Part shown: positions 43,238 through 51,855 of the stretch, in pieces
How positions within the stretch are numbered: position 1 is the stretch's first letter
How the letters are laid out: each line of letters starts with the position of its first letter
Assembly: GCA_963974445.1 (NCBI GenBank)
Contig: CAXBDI010000002.1
Location: forward strand, 13,873 to 77,872
From: JACKII01 sp963974445
GTDB lineage: Bacteria; Pseudomonadota; Alphaproteobacteria; Bin95
Length of the DNA stretch: 64,000 nucleotides
Direction: 5' to 3'
Made by a program: the position numbers and the translations under genes
Notes under the pieces: generated by a model
Told to the model about the DNA's origin: nothing
The model's input: only the letters and a program-made list of their open reading frames with translations
Databases searched by the model: none

Positions 43238-45013
43238 TTACTCCGCCGCCATCGCCATGGGCTCCGGCGCCGGGCGTTGGCCGCGGACGAGTTTGCCCGG
43301 CAGCACGCCGGTGGGCTTGCCCGCCTCATGGGTCACCTCACCCGCAACGATGGTGTAGGCGTAACCGCTGGCGCCCTGCATCAGGCGCTTGCCGCCGGCC
43401 GGCAGGTCCTGCACGACGTAGGGCGCTTCGAAGTCGAGCGCTTCCCAATCGATCACGTTCAGGTCGCCCTTCAGGCCAACCCGCACCGCGCCGCGGTCGC
43501 CCAGGCCAGCCGCACCCGCCGTGTCGCTGGTCAGGCGGCGGATCAACTCCGGCATCGCGAATGTGCCGGCATTCTTGCCCCAATGGGTCAGCAACCAGGT
43601 CGGGAAACCGGCATCCAGGATGAAGCCCACATGTGCGCCGCCGTCGCCCAGGCCCATGATCGCCATTTTCTCGCCCAACAGCTTCTCGGACGCGGAGAGC
43701 GAGAAGTCGGAGTAGTTGGTGATCGGCATATAGATGAAATTCTTGCCGTCGTTCTCCAGCAGCAAGTCATAAGCGACTTCCGGCGCGGACTGGTTGCCAT
43801 TCGCGGCAATCGATTCAACGGAGTTCTCTTGCTTCGGCTGATAGTCCTTTTTGCCGAAGCGGAACATGTAGCCATAGCTCATGCGGTGGATCAGCGGGAA
43901 GGTGCTTTCCTTCACCGGGTCCTCGCTGAGGATCTTGGCGCGGATTTCCGGGTCGCGCAGCTTCGCCACCTTCTCTTGCAGCGGCAGATGGTTCAGCGTC
44001 TTGAAGGTCGGGCAGCCACTGAACGGCGTCTGGCTCGCCTGCAAGCCCAGCAGAATGCCGATGGCGCGCGGCGGGAACACCGGGCGGATATTGACGCCCT
44101 CTTCCTCATAAGCCTTGCGGTTCATCTCCAGCAGATCGGCGAACACGTGCGGGATGCTGTTGCGTTGCGCCAGCGTATAGACCATCGGGCGGCCACTGTT
44201 CTGCGCCACCCGCTTCAGAATGCCGAACGCCTCGACCGGGTTCGGCTCGGCGTTGATGGTGTTCGGCGTCTCGTCGGTAATCCAGTCGGAGACCGCCTCG
44301 ATAAAGCCGGAGCCGGCATCGCTGAGCCCGCCCGCCAGCCCCATCAACTCGTCCTCATAGACGCGCAGGGTCGGGATGTACTCGCCCGCCAAAGTCTTGT
44401 GGCTGGTGGTGCGACTGGTCGAGACGCCGAACGCGCCGGCCTCCACCGCTTCCTTGGTAATCGCCCGCATCTTGGCGATATCGTCCGGCGTTGCCGGCTC
44501 GAACGCGACGGCGCGGTCGCCCATCACGTTGACGCGGACGGCGGAGTGCGGCAGTAGCGCGCAGACATCCACATCGCGCGGTTTAGCCTCCAGCGCGTCG
44601 AGATATTCGGGGAAGCTCTCCCAGGTCCACTCCAGACCCTCGTGCATGACGGCGCCGGGGATATCCTCCACACCCTCCATCAGCTCGATCAGCTTGTTGC
44701 GGTCTTCCGGGCGGCAGGGCGCGAACCCAACGCCGCAATTGCCCATGACCACCGTGGTCACGCCATGGAGGGATGACGGGGCCAGGTGCGAGTCCCAAAT
44801 GGCTTGGGCGTCATAATGTGTGTGGATATCGACGAAGCCCGGCGTCACCAGCTTGCCTTGCGCGTCGATCTCCCTGTCGGCAGTGCCGGAGAGGTTGGCG
44901 GCGACAGCGGCGATCTTGCCATTCTTGATAGCCACATCGGCCGCGAATGGCTGAGCACCGGTGCCATCGACGACGGTGCCGTTGCGAACGATCAAATCAT
45001 AATCTTTGGACAT
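43238..45013 (-). CDS. N-acyl-D-amino-acid deacylase / D-aminoacylase-type amidohydrolase
   Basis: From the ATG at 45013 (preceded by GGAGGAATACTGC), 591 residues. The beta-sandwich start YDLIVRNGTVVDGTGAQPF leads to the metal motif FVDIHTHYDAQAIWD (His64, His66). GVTTVVMGNCGVGFAPCRPED and GVSTSRTTSHKT follow, and the late FGDGGAHVG-equivalent LGDGGAHVGFILDAG contains the Asp. It belongs to the amidohydrolase 3 family with D-aminoacylases; related dihydropyrimidinase or cyclic-imide hydrolases differ in motifs. Many environmental members have unknown substrates. It is monocistronic, with an AT-richer promoter region upstream. Confidence 0.92.
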   Translation of the reverse strand: MSKDYDLIVRNGTVVDGTGAQPFAADVAIKNGKIAAVAANLSGTADREIDAQGKLVTPGFVDIHTHYDAQAIWDSHLAPSSLHGVTTVVMGNCGVGFAPCRPEDRNKLIELMEGVEDIPGAVMHEGLEWTWESFPEYLDALEAKPRDVDVCALLPHSAVRVNVMGDRAVAFEPATPDDIAKMRAITKEAVEAGAFGVSTSRTTSHKTLAGEYIPTLRVYEDELMGLAGGLSDAGSGFIEAVSDWITDETPNTINAEPNPVEAFGILKRVAQNSGRPMVYTLAQRNSIPHVFADLLEMNRKAYEEEGVNIRPVFPPRAIGILLGLQASQTPFSGCPTFKTLNHLPLQEKVAKLRDPEIRAKILSEDPVKESTFPLIHRMSYGYMFRFGKKDYQPKQENSVESIAANGNQSAPEVAYDLLLENDGKNFIYMPITNYSDFSLSASEKLLGEKMAIMGLGDGGAHVGFILDAGFPTWLLTHWGKNAGTFAMPELIRRLTSDTAGAAGLGDRGAVRVGLKGDLNVIDWEALDFEAPYVVQDLPAGGKRLMQGASGYAYTIVAGEVTHEAGKPTGVLPGKLVRGQRPAPEPMAMAAE

Positions 45014-45306
45014 GCAGTATTCCTCCAGTGAAACTTGGGGTGGAGAATAGGGCGAAAGTGCTGGCCCGTCATTAGGTTTATGCAGTGCCGGCAGCGGATC
45101 GGGAGCCCCGGCCAGCGAAATCCTGAAATCCCCGGCCACAGCGGCCTAAACCAAAGTTATAGACGGCTAAACCTTGTGTTCTGGGCGGCGCCGCTTACAA
45201 CCTGCGTTGACTGGCGCGGCCCCCGGCCAGCACACAAATCAGGGCCAAGGCGGCGTCTGGTGATGTTGCCTGACTTTTTTCGGCTTTCGTCAGGAGTTTT
45301 GACATC
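45014..45306. other. divergent promoter region between the amidohydrolase and the cytochrome b561 operon
   Basis: The 293-bp gap carries no long frame. CCTGAC at 45269-45274 and GTCAGG at 45289-45294 form a small inverted repeat that covers the AGGAG (45292-45296) ribosome-binding site ahead of a 21-codon reading frame. No clear -35/-10 was found. Confidence 0.4.
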
Positions 45307-45372
45307 ATGAACCGGATTGCTTCCCTCGCCCTTGCCGCCGCACCGATATCCGCCGGAGTAAGACTGCCATGA
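45307..45372 (+). CDS. 21-residue leader or remnant peptide ahead of cytochrome b561
   Basis: ATG at 45307, RBS AGGAG 10 bases ahead, encodes MNRIASLALAAAPISAGVRL followed by a Pro and TGA. The sequence looks like the start of a signal peptide. In related loci the gene before cytochrome b561 often encodes a small secreted (PepSY-type) protein, so this may be what is left of it, or a leader peptide. Its TGA overlaps the ATG of the b561 gene (ATGA), so translating it would couple to b561. Confidence 0.4.
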   Translation: MNRIASLALAAAPISAGVRLP

Positions 45373-45908
45373 CCACACGTCATCGCGTCTGGGACCCATT
45401 CGTCCGCCTGTTTCACTGGTCGCTTGTGATCCTTTTTACCCTGAACGCGCTCATCATCAACGATGCGAGCAAATGGCATATCTGGGTCGGCTATGGCGTG
45501 GCCGGGCTGGTGGCTTCCAGAATCATCTGGGGCCTGATCGGTACCCGCTACGCCCGCTTCCGCAGCTTTCCGCCCAGCATTTCCGCCGCACTGGCGCAGG
45601 CAGGCGACATGGTCGGCAGCCGCGTGAAACAGCATGTTGGCCATACGCCGCTCGGCGCCTGGATGATTTACAATCTACTGCTGGCGCTGGTGGCCATCTC
45701 CGTTTCCGGCTATCTGATGACGACCAATGCCTTCCTGGGGGTGGAGTGGATGAAGGGAGTCCACGAAGCTGCCGCAACCTGGGCCGAAATTTCTGTTGTG
45801 GCGCACATCGTGGCGGTGATTTTCGAGTCCCGCCGCACCGGGATAAACCTTCCCCGGGCTATGGTGACGGGCTATAAGGACCTGCCGTCCGACATCCATG
45901 ATGAGTGA
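45369..45908 (+). CDS. cytochrome b561 family protein
   Basis: The 179-residue protein has four predicted membrane helices and His residues placed as haem ligands in b-type cytochromes: His16 (RLFHWSLV), His37 (KWHIWVGYG), one in GHTPLGAW, and later GVHEAAATW and AHIVAVI. The start TTRHRVWDPFVRLFHWS is the family signature. It may take electrons from quinol or pass them to a periplasmic acceptor. The following LuxR-type gene begins immediately after the stop. Confidence 0.93.
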   Translation: MTTRHRVWDPFVRLFHWSLVILFTLNALIINDASKWHIWVGYGVAGLVASRIIWGLIGTRYARFRSFPPSISAALAQAGDMVGSRVKQHVGHTPLGAWMIYNLLLALVAISVSGYLMTTNAFLGVEWMKGVHEAAATWAEISVVAHIVAVIFESRRTGINLPRAMVTGYKDLPSDIHDE

Positions 45909-46463
45909 ATGCCCGGTCCATTTAAGGTTCAAACCGCGCTCCCCTGGCGCCTCCTCCTGCTGATTTCAGCGCAGACCGTTAGTGCCGTCTTCTTCGGTGC
46001 AGACGTGGTTGCGGATTTTCTTTCGTCCGAAGGTACCGCCAGGTCGGCGTCTGGCCACTGGCATCTGGCCGTTGAACTGTTGGCGACCTTGTCGCTCTGG
46101 GCGGCCATCGTCTTTGAAGCCTGGTATATCACCAGGCTCTTGCGGCGGAAGGCCCAGTTGGAGCAGAACGTCTCCATCGCTTCGGCGGCGATGCACGAGG
46201 TGATTGAGGCGTTCCTCGGCGAATGGCGGCTCACCGCGGCGGAACGGGAGGTGGCGAACCTGCTCATCAAGGGGCTGACGATCGGCGAGATCGCCAAAAT
46301 CCGCGGCAACGCCGAAGGAACGGTCAAGGCGCACTTGAACGCCATTTACCGCAAGTCCGGAACCCGCAATCGCGGCGACCTGCTCAGCCTGATTATCGAC
46401 CAACTGATCGACGGTGGCAGCCCGCCAGTTGAGCTTGCCCGCTATGCGGGTGCCGTTCACTGA
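45909..46463 (+). CDS. membrane-anchored LuxR-type HTH regulator
   Basis: The 184-residue protein has two predicted transmembrane segments (about 13-30 and 53-71) and a connecting helix/coiled coil (75-103). A LuxR-family HTH follows at about 105-165 (EWRLTAAEREVANLLIKGLT, then GTVKAHLNAIYRKSGTRNRG). No receiver or autoinducer domain is present. It is a membrane-tethered transcription factor, with the two TMs possibly sensing the redox state of the neighbouring cytochrome. The ATG starts directly after the b561 stop, so these genes are cotranscribed. Confidence 0.85.
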   Translation: MPGPFKVQTALPWRLLLLISAQTVSAVFFGADVVADFLSSEGTARSASGHWHLAVELLATLSLWAAIVFEAWYITRLLRRKAQLEQNVSIASAAMHEVIEAFLGEWRLTAAEREVANLLIKGLTIGEIAKIRGNAEGTVKAHLNAIYRKSGTRNRGDLLSLIIDQLIDGGSPPVELARYAGAVH

Positions 46464-46597
46464 TGAGAGGGCAACGACCGGCGATTAGACCTAGCGCCCC
46501 GCCGGCCGATGCGCTTTGCTAGGGACAGACTCGCAGTGAAATGCATCGTGCAGAGGCTGCCTTACCGCTGCGCGCTCCACAGGAAAGGAATTGCCCC

Positions 46598-47707
46598 ATG
46601 GATGTCGGTTTGCAAATGGTCTTCGCCACTTACGGTTGCCCGCCTAGCGTGACCGACCAGCAATGCTGGGACGAGGAATTGGCCATCGCCGCCATCGCAG
46701 CAGACGGCGGCTTCGACTGCCTCTGGGCGGTGGAGCACCATGACGACGACTACTCGTTCTGCCCGGATAACCTGCAACTGATGGCGCATCTGGCCGCCAA
46801 GCATCCCAACATCGACGTCGGCACCGCCGCGGTGATCCTGCCCTGGAACGATCCGTTGCGCGTGGCGGAGAAGGTCTCGGTGCTGGACCATTTCACCAAT
46901 GGTCGCCTGCGGTTCGGCGTCGGGCGCGGTCTGGCCCGGCGCGAGTTCAACATCTTCCGCACCTCCATGGACGAGAGCCGCACCCGCTTCGACGAAGCCG
47001 CCAAGATGATCGTCGAGGCATTGGAGACCGGCTTCATCGAGGGTGACGGCCCGCACTATGTGCAACCGCGCGCCGAAATCCGCCCGCGCCCGCGCTTCCC
47101 GATACGCGACCGGCTCTATGCGGTGGCGTCGAGCGATGACTCGGTGGTCTCCGCCGCCAAGATTCAGGCCCGCATGGTCATGTTCTCCGACCGCCCCTGG
47201 AAAACGCGGCTGCCGGCGATCCAGAAACATCGCGACCTGTTCCTGGAGATGCATGGCCGCAAGGCGCCACCGCCGCTGATGGCCGACTTCTGCGTCTGCA
47301 CGCCCTCCATGGACGGGGCGGAGGAGAAGGCGAAGGACTGGATGGGCAAGTTCGTCATGTCGAATTTCGACCACTACGAACTGCTGGGCGATCACTTCGC
47401 CTCGGTCAAGGGCTATGACGCCTACGCCGCCAAGATCGCGACGGCCAAGGAAATCGGCATGGACGGCATCATCGCCGGCTTCATGGAGGCCAGCGTCTGG
47501 GGCACGCCCGACCGCATCCTGCGGGTACTGGAGGAGCGGCGGGAGATCGTCGGCGATTTTGAGTTGGCTACCTCATTCCGCTTCGGCGGCATCCCCTTCC
47601 CGGACGCCAAAGCCGGCATCGAACTGTACATCAAAGAGGTGCTGCCGGTAATCAAACAGTGGAAGATGGACGACGAACTCTCGGCGACGCGGGTCGCGGC
47701 GGAGTAG
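46598..47707 (+). CDS. LLM-class flavin/F420-dependent oxidoreductase
   Basis: ATG 46598 follows AGGAAAGGAATTGCCCC; 369 residues. Features: LQMVFATYGCPPSVTDQQCWDE, ADGGFDCLWAVEHHDDDYSF, VGTAAVILPWNDPLRVAEKV, LDHFTNGRLRFGVGRGLARRE, and a C-terminal YIKEVLPVIKQW. This is the long type with the HEHH-like active-site region EHHDDDYS, akin to alkanal monooxygenase/luciferase-like enzymes. It sits alone, 144 bp from the regulator. The reducing partner and substrate are unknown. Confidence 0.9.
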   Translation: MDVGLQMVFATYGCPPSVTDQQCWDEELAIAAIAADGGFDCLWAVEHHDDDYSFCPDNLQLMAHLAAKHPNIDVGTAAVILPWNDPLRVAEKVSVLDHFTNGRLRFGVGRGLARREFNIFRTSMDESRTRFDEAAKMIVEALETGFIEGDGPHYVQPRAEIRPRPRFPIRDRLYAVASSDDSVVSAAKIQARMVMFSDRPWKTRLPAIQKHRDLFLEMHGRKAPPPLMADFCVCTPSMDGAEEKAKDWMGKFVMSNFDHYELLGDHFASVKGYDAYAAKIATAKEIGMDGIIAGFMEASVWGTPDRILRVLEERREIVGDFELATSFRFGGIPFPDAKAGIELYIKEVLPVIKQWKMDDELSATRVAAE

Positions 47708-47853
47708 GCGGTCATTCAGGGAGAGTAGGCAGGCGGCGAAAACAGCGCCGCCACCCTATCCCGACCGACCGACAGTGCTGCAACAACCTCACCGCGACTC
47801 CGGCATAGCTCACGCCGCAGCCCGCTGGCCAGAAAATCGGATGGCATGTGGGG

Positions 47854-48369
47854 TCAGTCGTCGTAAGCGACTAGGGCGCTGAACGGCACGTCCAGCTTGC
47901 TGCGGCCATTCAGGAACGTGAGCTCGATAATACAAGCCGAGCCCGCGACCTCTGCCCCGACCTTGCGGAACAACTCGACCGCCGCCGCCATGGTGCCGCC
48001 GGTCGCCAACAGGTCGTCCAGGATCACCACGCGCTGACCGGCGGCTATGGCATCCTGCTGGATTTCGATAGTGTCGGCACCGTACTCCAGGTCGTAGGAG
48101 TACGCCACCGTCGCGCCCGGCAGCTTGCCCGCCTTGCGCACCATGGTGAAGCCGCAGCCGAGCGCTAAAGCCAGAGGTGCGGCCACCAGAAAGCCGCGGC
48201 TGTCGATACCGGCCAGCACGTCGGGCTTATGCGGGCCGACGATTTCCGCGAGCCGGTCGACCGTATGACGCCACGCCTTCGGCTCCGCCAGCAGGGTGGA
48301 GATATCGTAGAACAGGATCCCGGGTTTCGGAAAATCCGGGATGCCGCGGATGTGGTCTTTCAGGTCCAT
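47854..48369 (-). CDS. apt: adenine phosphoribosyltransferase
   Basis: Apt salvages adenine with PRPP to AMP. From the Met at 48369 the protein has 171 residues, standard length. It has IPDFPKPGILFYDISTLL (10-27) and AGIDSRGFLVAAPLAL (53-68) for base recognition, and the PRPP-binding motif VVILDDLLATGGT (114-126). A longer leftward frame starting upstream is an artefact of the opposite aminotransferase gene. It is divergent from the aminotransferase gene; the gap of 105 bp contains both promoters. Confidence 0.97.
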   Translation of the reverse strand: MDLKDHIRGIPDFPKPGILFYDISTLLAEPKAWRHTVDRLAEIVGPHKPDVLAGIDSRGFLVAAPLALALGCGFTMVRKAGKLPGATVAYSYDLEYGADTIEIQQDAIAAGQRVVILDDLLATGGTMAAAVELFRKVGAEVAGSACIIELTFLNGRSKLDVPFSALVAYDD

Positions 48370-48474
48370 GCTGTGGGCCAGGCTCCAGGCGGGCGAGATC
48401 GGGAAAGCGGACCATAGCGATGCCACGATGCAGGCGCTAGAGTCGACGCATCGCATGCACGAGGAACCCTGCCG

Positions 48475-49809
48475 ATGCCCAACCATGTCTTCCCCCGCTC
48501 GTTCGCCACTCCGCCGCTGACCGCGGTGGCTGCCGAGGGCTCGTTCATTTTCGACGACCAGGGCAAGCGCTATCTGGATGCGTCGGGCGGCGCCGCGGTC
48601 TCCTGCCTCGGCCACAGCCATCCCAAAGTGGTGGAGGTCATCCGCCAGCAGATCGGCCGGCTCGACTACGCCCACACTGGCTTTTTCAGCAATTCGGCGC
48701 AGGAGGCGTTGGCGGACGATATCATCGCGCACGCGCCGGCCAACATGGCGCGGGCGTTCTTCGTCTCCGGCGGCTCGGAAGCCATCGAGAGTGCGATCAA
48801 AATGGCGCGCCAGTACTGGCTGGAAAAGGGCGAGCCGCAGCGCACCCGCATCGTCGCCCGCCGCCAGAGCTATCACGGCAACACCCTGGGCGCGCTGGCC
48901 GTCGGCGGCAACGCGGCCCGCCGTGCCCCCTACGCACCGCTGCTGACCGACGCCGCCAGCCATATCGCCCCCTGCTACGCCTACCGCGACCGCCGCGACG
49001 ACGAAAGCGAAGCCGAATACGGCCAGCGCGTCGCCAATGAGTTGGAGGCGGAAATCCAACGCCTGGGGCCGGAAACAGTCGCGGCATTTGTGGCCGAGCC
49101 GGTGGTCGGCGCCACCCTCGGCAGCGCGCCGGCGGTGCCCGGCTACTTCACCCGCATCCGCGAGATTTGCGACGCGCATGGCGTGCTGTTCATCGCCGAC
49201 GAGGTCATGAGCGGCATGGGCCGCTGCGGCACGCTCTATGCGCTGGAGCACGATGGCGTGCAGGCCGATCTGATCGTCATGGCCAAGGGACTGGGCGGCG
49301 GTTTCCAGCCTATCGGCTGCGTCGTCGCCAGCCAGGGCGTCGTCGATGCGTTCGAGCAGGGCTCAGGCGTTTTCACCCACGGCCACACCTATATGGGCCA
49401 CCCGGTTGCCTGCGCCGCGGGCTTGGCGGTGCAGCAGGTGCTGCGCGACGAGGGCCTGATCGACCACGTCCACAACAACGGGCCGCGCCTCGAAGCCATG
49501 CTGCACGACCGCTTCGGCAACCATCCGCACGTGGGCGACATTCGCGGCCGCGGCTATTTCTGGAGCCTGGAATTCGTTGCCGACCGTTCGACTAAGGCCG
49601 TCTTCGATCCCAAAGAAAAGCGGCACGCCCGCCTGGCGCAGGAGGCGTTGGCCCGCGGGCTGATCTGCTATCCGATGGGCGGCACCATAGACGGCGTTCA
49701 GGGCGACCATGTCTCGCTCGCCCCGCCCTACAATGCCAGCCAACAGGAGTTGGAGCTGGCGGTGAGTTTGTTGGGCGAGGCAGTGGACGCAGCATTGCAC
49801 GGCGAATGA
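48475..49809 (+). CDS. class III PLP-dependent aminotransferase
   Basis: The 444-residue protein has the class III fold. The PLP lysine is Lys271 in LIVMAKGLGGGFQPIG, with upstream FIADEVMSGMGRCGTLYALEH (Asp) and GGSEAIESAIKMARQYW for phosphate binding. Members include omega-amino acid:pyruvate, adenosylmethionine and taurine aminotransferases. The acceptor is usually pyruvate or 2-oxoglutarate, and the donor is not predictable. A TAXI-type binding-protein gene follows 81 bp downstream on the same strand and could be in the same regulon. Confidence 0.94.
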   Translation: MPNHVFPRSFATPPLTAVAAEGSFIFDDQGKRYLDASGGAAVSCLGHSHPKVVEVIRQQIGRLDYAHTGFFSNSAQEALADDIIAHAPANMARAFFVSGGSEAIESAIKMARQYWLEKGEPQRTRIVARRQSYHGNTLGALAVGGNAARRAPYAPLLTDAASHIAPCYAYRDRRDDESEAEYGQRVANELEAEIQRLGPETVAAFVAEPVVGATLGSAPAVPGYFTRIREICDAHGVLFIADEVMSGMGRCGTLYALEHDGVQADLIVMAKGLGGGFQPIGCVVASQGVVDAFEQGSGVFTHGHTYMGHPVACAAGLAVQQVLRDEGLIDHVHNNGPRLEAMLHDRFGNHPHVGDIRGRGYFWSLEFVADRSTKAVFDPKEKRHARLAQEALARGLICYPMGGTIDGVQGDHVSLAPPYNASQQELELAVSLLGEAVDAALHGE

Positions 49810-49890
49810 GCGTGCCCCCCCGCGAGCACTATGGAAGAGCAGGCAGTATCGGCTACACTCAGCAATCGGACCATAAGATCGGAGACAGCG

Positions 49891-50853
49891 ATGAAATTCT
49901 CGATCATGCTTGTAACCGTCGCGCTTATGGGCGGGTTATCGGTATCGGCCGCCGCAGAGCAGCGTTTCGTCTCCATCGGCACCGGCGGCGTCACGGGCGT
50001 GTATTATCCGACCGGCGGCGCGATCTGCCGGATGATCAATCGCGACCGCAAGAAGCACGGCATCCGCTGCTCGGCGGAGAGCACGGGCGGCTCCATCTAC
50101 AATATCAACGCCATCCGCGCCGGCGAGTTGGAGTTCGGTGTCACCCAATCCGACTGGCAGTACCACGCCTACCACGGCACCTCGGAATTCGAGAGCCTTG
50201 GGCCGTTCGAAGGGTTGAGGGCGGTGTTTGGCGTGTATCCGGAGCCGGTCACGATGCTGGCCAGAGCGGACAGCGGCATCACTCACATCAACGACGTCAA
50301 GGGCAAACGCCTCAACATTGGCAATGCTGGCAGCGGCACCCGCGGTACGTGGGAAGTGCTGGAGGCTGCCCTCGGGTGGGGGCGTGCGGACCTGGCGCTC
50401 GCATCCGAACTGAAGTCCGCCGAGACCGGGCAGGCGCTTTGCGACGACAAGATCGACGCGTATTTCTGGCTGGTCGGCCACCCGTCGGCGCTGACCCAAG
50501 AGACCGTCTTCAGTTGCAATGCCAAGCTGGTCAACGTGACCGGCCCCGCCATCGACAAGCTGGTGGCCGACAACAGCTTCTATCGCTATGCAACGATCCC
50601 CGGCGGCATGTATAGCGGCAATCCGGACGACACGAAGACCTTTGGCGTCAGCGCAACCCTCGTGTCATCCTCCAACGTCCCGGCCGAGGTGGTCTATGTC
50701 CTGGTGAAGGCGGTGTTCGACAATTTCGAGCAGTTCCGCAAGCTGCACCCGGCGTTCGCCGACCTGAAGCCAGAGGATATGATCAGGGAGGGCCTCTCCG
50801 CACCGCTGCACGACGGCGCGTTGAAATACTACAAAGAGCGCGGCTGGATGTAG
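49891..50853 (+). CDS. TAXI family TRAP-type substrate-binding protein
   Basis: From the ATG at 49891 there are 320 residues, with a Sec signal peptide (residues 1-22, ending SVSAAAEQ). The mature part has FVSIGTGGVTGVYYPTGGAICR, the family hallmark, then LEFGVTQSDWQYHAYHG and LNIGNAGSGTRGTWEVLEAAL. TAXI proteins deliver substrates (glutamate and other organic acids) to TRAP transporters. The membrane subunits (TAXI-type fused DctQM) are not adjacent, so this is an orphan binding protein here. The substrate is unknown. Confidence 0.93.
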   Translation: MKFSIMLVTVALMGGLSVSAAAEQRFVSIGTGGVTGVYYPTGGAICRMINRDRKKHGIRCSAESTGGSIYNINAIRAGELEFGVTQSDWQYHAYHGTSEFESLGPFEGLRAVFGVYPEPVTMLARADSGITHINDVKGKRLNIGNAGSGTRGTWEVLEAALGWGRADLALASELKSAETGQALCDDKIDAYFWLVGHPSALTQETVFSCNAKLVNVTGPAIDKLVADNSFYRYATIPGGMYSGNPDDTKTFGVSATLVSSSNVPAEVVYVLVKAVFDNFEQFRKLHPAFADLKPEDMIREGLSAPLHDGALKYYKERGWM

Positions 50854-50964
50854 CCGCAAAGACCAGCACTTTAAAAGCCCTGGCGTTCGCCGGCGGCTTC
50901 GGCTGGTTCGGCGCGGTGGTCGCCCTGCTCACCGTCGTGAACTTGCTGCAATGGGCCCGGCGGC

Positions 50965-51855
50965 CTAAGGCGTAAGGCAGTCGACCAGCATATCGGTGAG
51001 GCCGGAGAGCGTTAGTTGATAGGCCGCCGGCCCTGCCGGCACGCTCGCGCCCAACGGGTCCAGCACGCCTTGCCTGAGGCTGGTGCCGCGCACCAATCCC
51101 GCGACGGCGCGCTCCGAAAACTGCGGCTCGCGGAAGGCGCAGATGGCTTGTCCCGCTACTACTGCCCCCCTCACGTCGCCCAGATGCCGGGCGCTGGCGC
51201 CGATGGTTGGCGAGAGCGCCAGCACGCCCACCTGACGCAGGCCGTAGGCTTCGACGAAGTAGTTATAGGCCGGGTGAAACACGACGAAGGGCCGGTCCCG
51301 CACAGGCGCCAGCCTAGCCGCGATTTCCCGGTCGAGCGCCACGAGCTTCTGATCCAGCACCAATGCGTTGGCCTCTAACTGCCTGGCCGGGACCAACGGC
51401 GCGAACACCTCCGCCAGATAGGCGGCAATCCGCCGAGCGTTTGAAAGCGATAGCCAGATGTGCGGATCGTGAGCATCGCCGTCGTCTGCATGGTGATCGC
51501 CGCCGTGCGTTTCCGCCAGCGGCAACAAATGCAGGTCCGGCGTCTCCTGCATCAAGGCTGCGGTGCGCACCCGATCCGGCAGCACGCTCAGCGGCTTGAC
51601 CAGGAACTCCTCCATTCCCGGCCCGATCCAGACAACGACGTCGGCCCTCTGCAACGCCTGACGGGCCGACGGCTTGAGCGTGAAAGCATGCGGAGTGGCT
51701 TCGCCTTCCAGCAAAAGTTCCGGCTTGGCCAGCCCTTCCAGAAGGGCCGCGACCAAGCCATGCAGTGGCTTGATCGACACCACGATACGGGGCGCATCGG
51801 CGGCAGCCGGCCTGAATGCCAGCGCCAACAAGAGGACTGCCAGAGCCAGCCTCAT
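50965..51855 (-). CDS. znuA: zinc ABC transporter substrate-binding protein
   Basis: ZnuA binds periplasmic zinc for ZnuBC uptake. The 296-residue protein has a signal peptide (1-19) and the family core SIKPLHGLVAALLEGL, with His60 as a candidate ligand in GEATPHAFTLKPS. WIGPGMEEFLVKPL follows, and a His-rich loop ETHGGDHHADDGDAHDPH typical of zinc-selective members. It ends ASVPAGPAAYQLTLSGLTDML. It overlaps the upstream aarF-like gene by an ATGA junction, an odd operon. No znuB, znuC or zur is in the window. Confidence 0.94.
   Translation of the reverse strand: MRLALAVLLLALAFRPAAADAPRIVVSIKPLHGLVAALLEGLAKPELLLEGEATPHAFTLKPSARQALQRADVVVWIGPGMEEFLVKPLSVLPDRVRTAALMQETPDLHLLPLAETHGGDHHADDGDAHDPHIWLSLSNARRIAAYLAEVFAPLVPARQLEANALVLDQKLVALDREIAARLAPVRDRPFVVFHPAYNYFVEAYGLRQVGVLALSPTIGASARHLGDVRGAVVAGQAICAFREPQFSERAVAGLVRGTSLRQGVLDPLGASVPAGPAAYQLTLSGLTDMLVDCLTP

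Noticed and set aside
43277..44557. 426-codon plus-strand frame opposite the amidohydrolase
   Set aside because: Shadow of the D-aminoacylase-type gene; no RBS or motif.
49891..50853. Complete TRAP transporter
   Set aside because: No membrane subunit genes are adjacent; only the TAXI binding protein is present.
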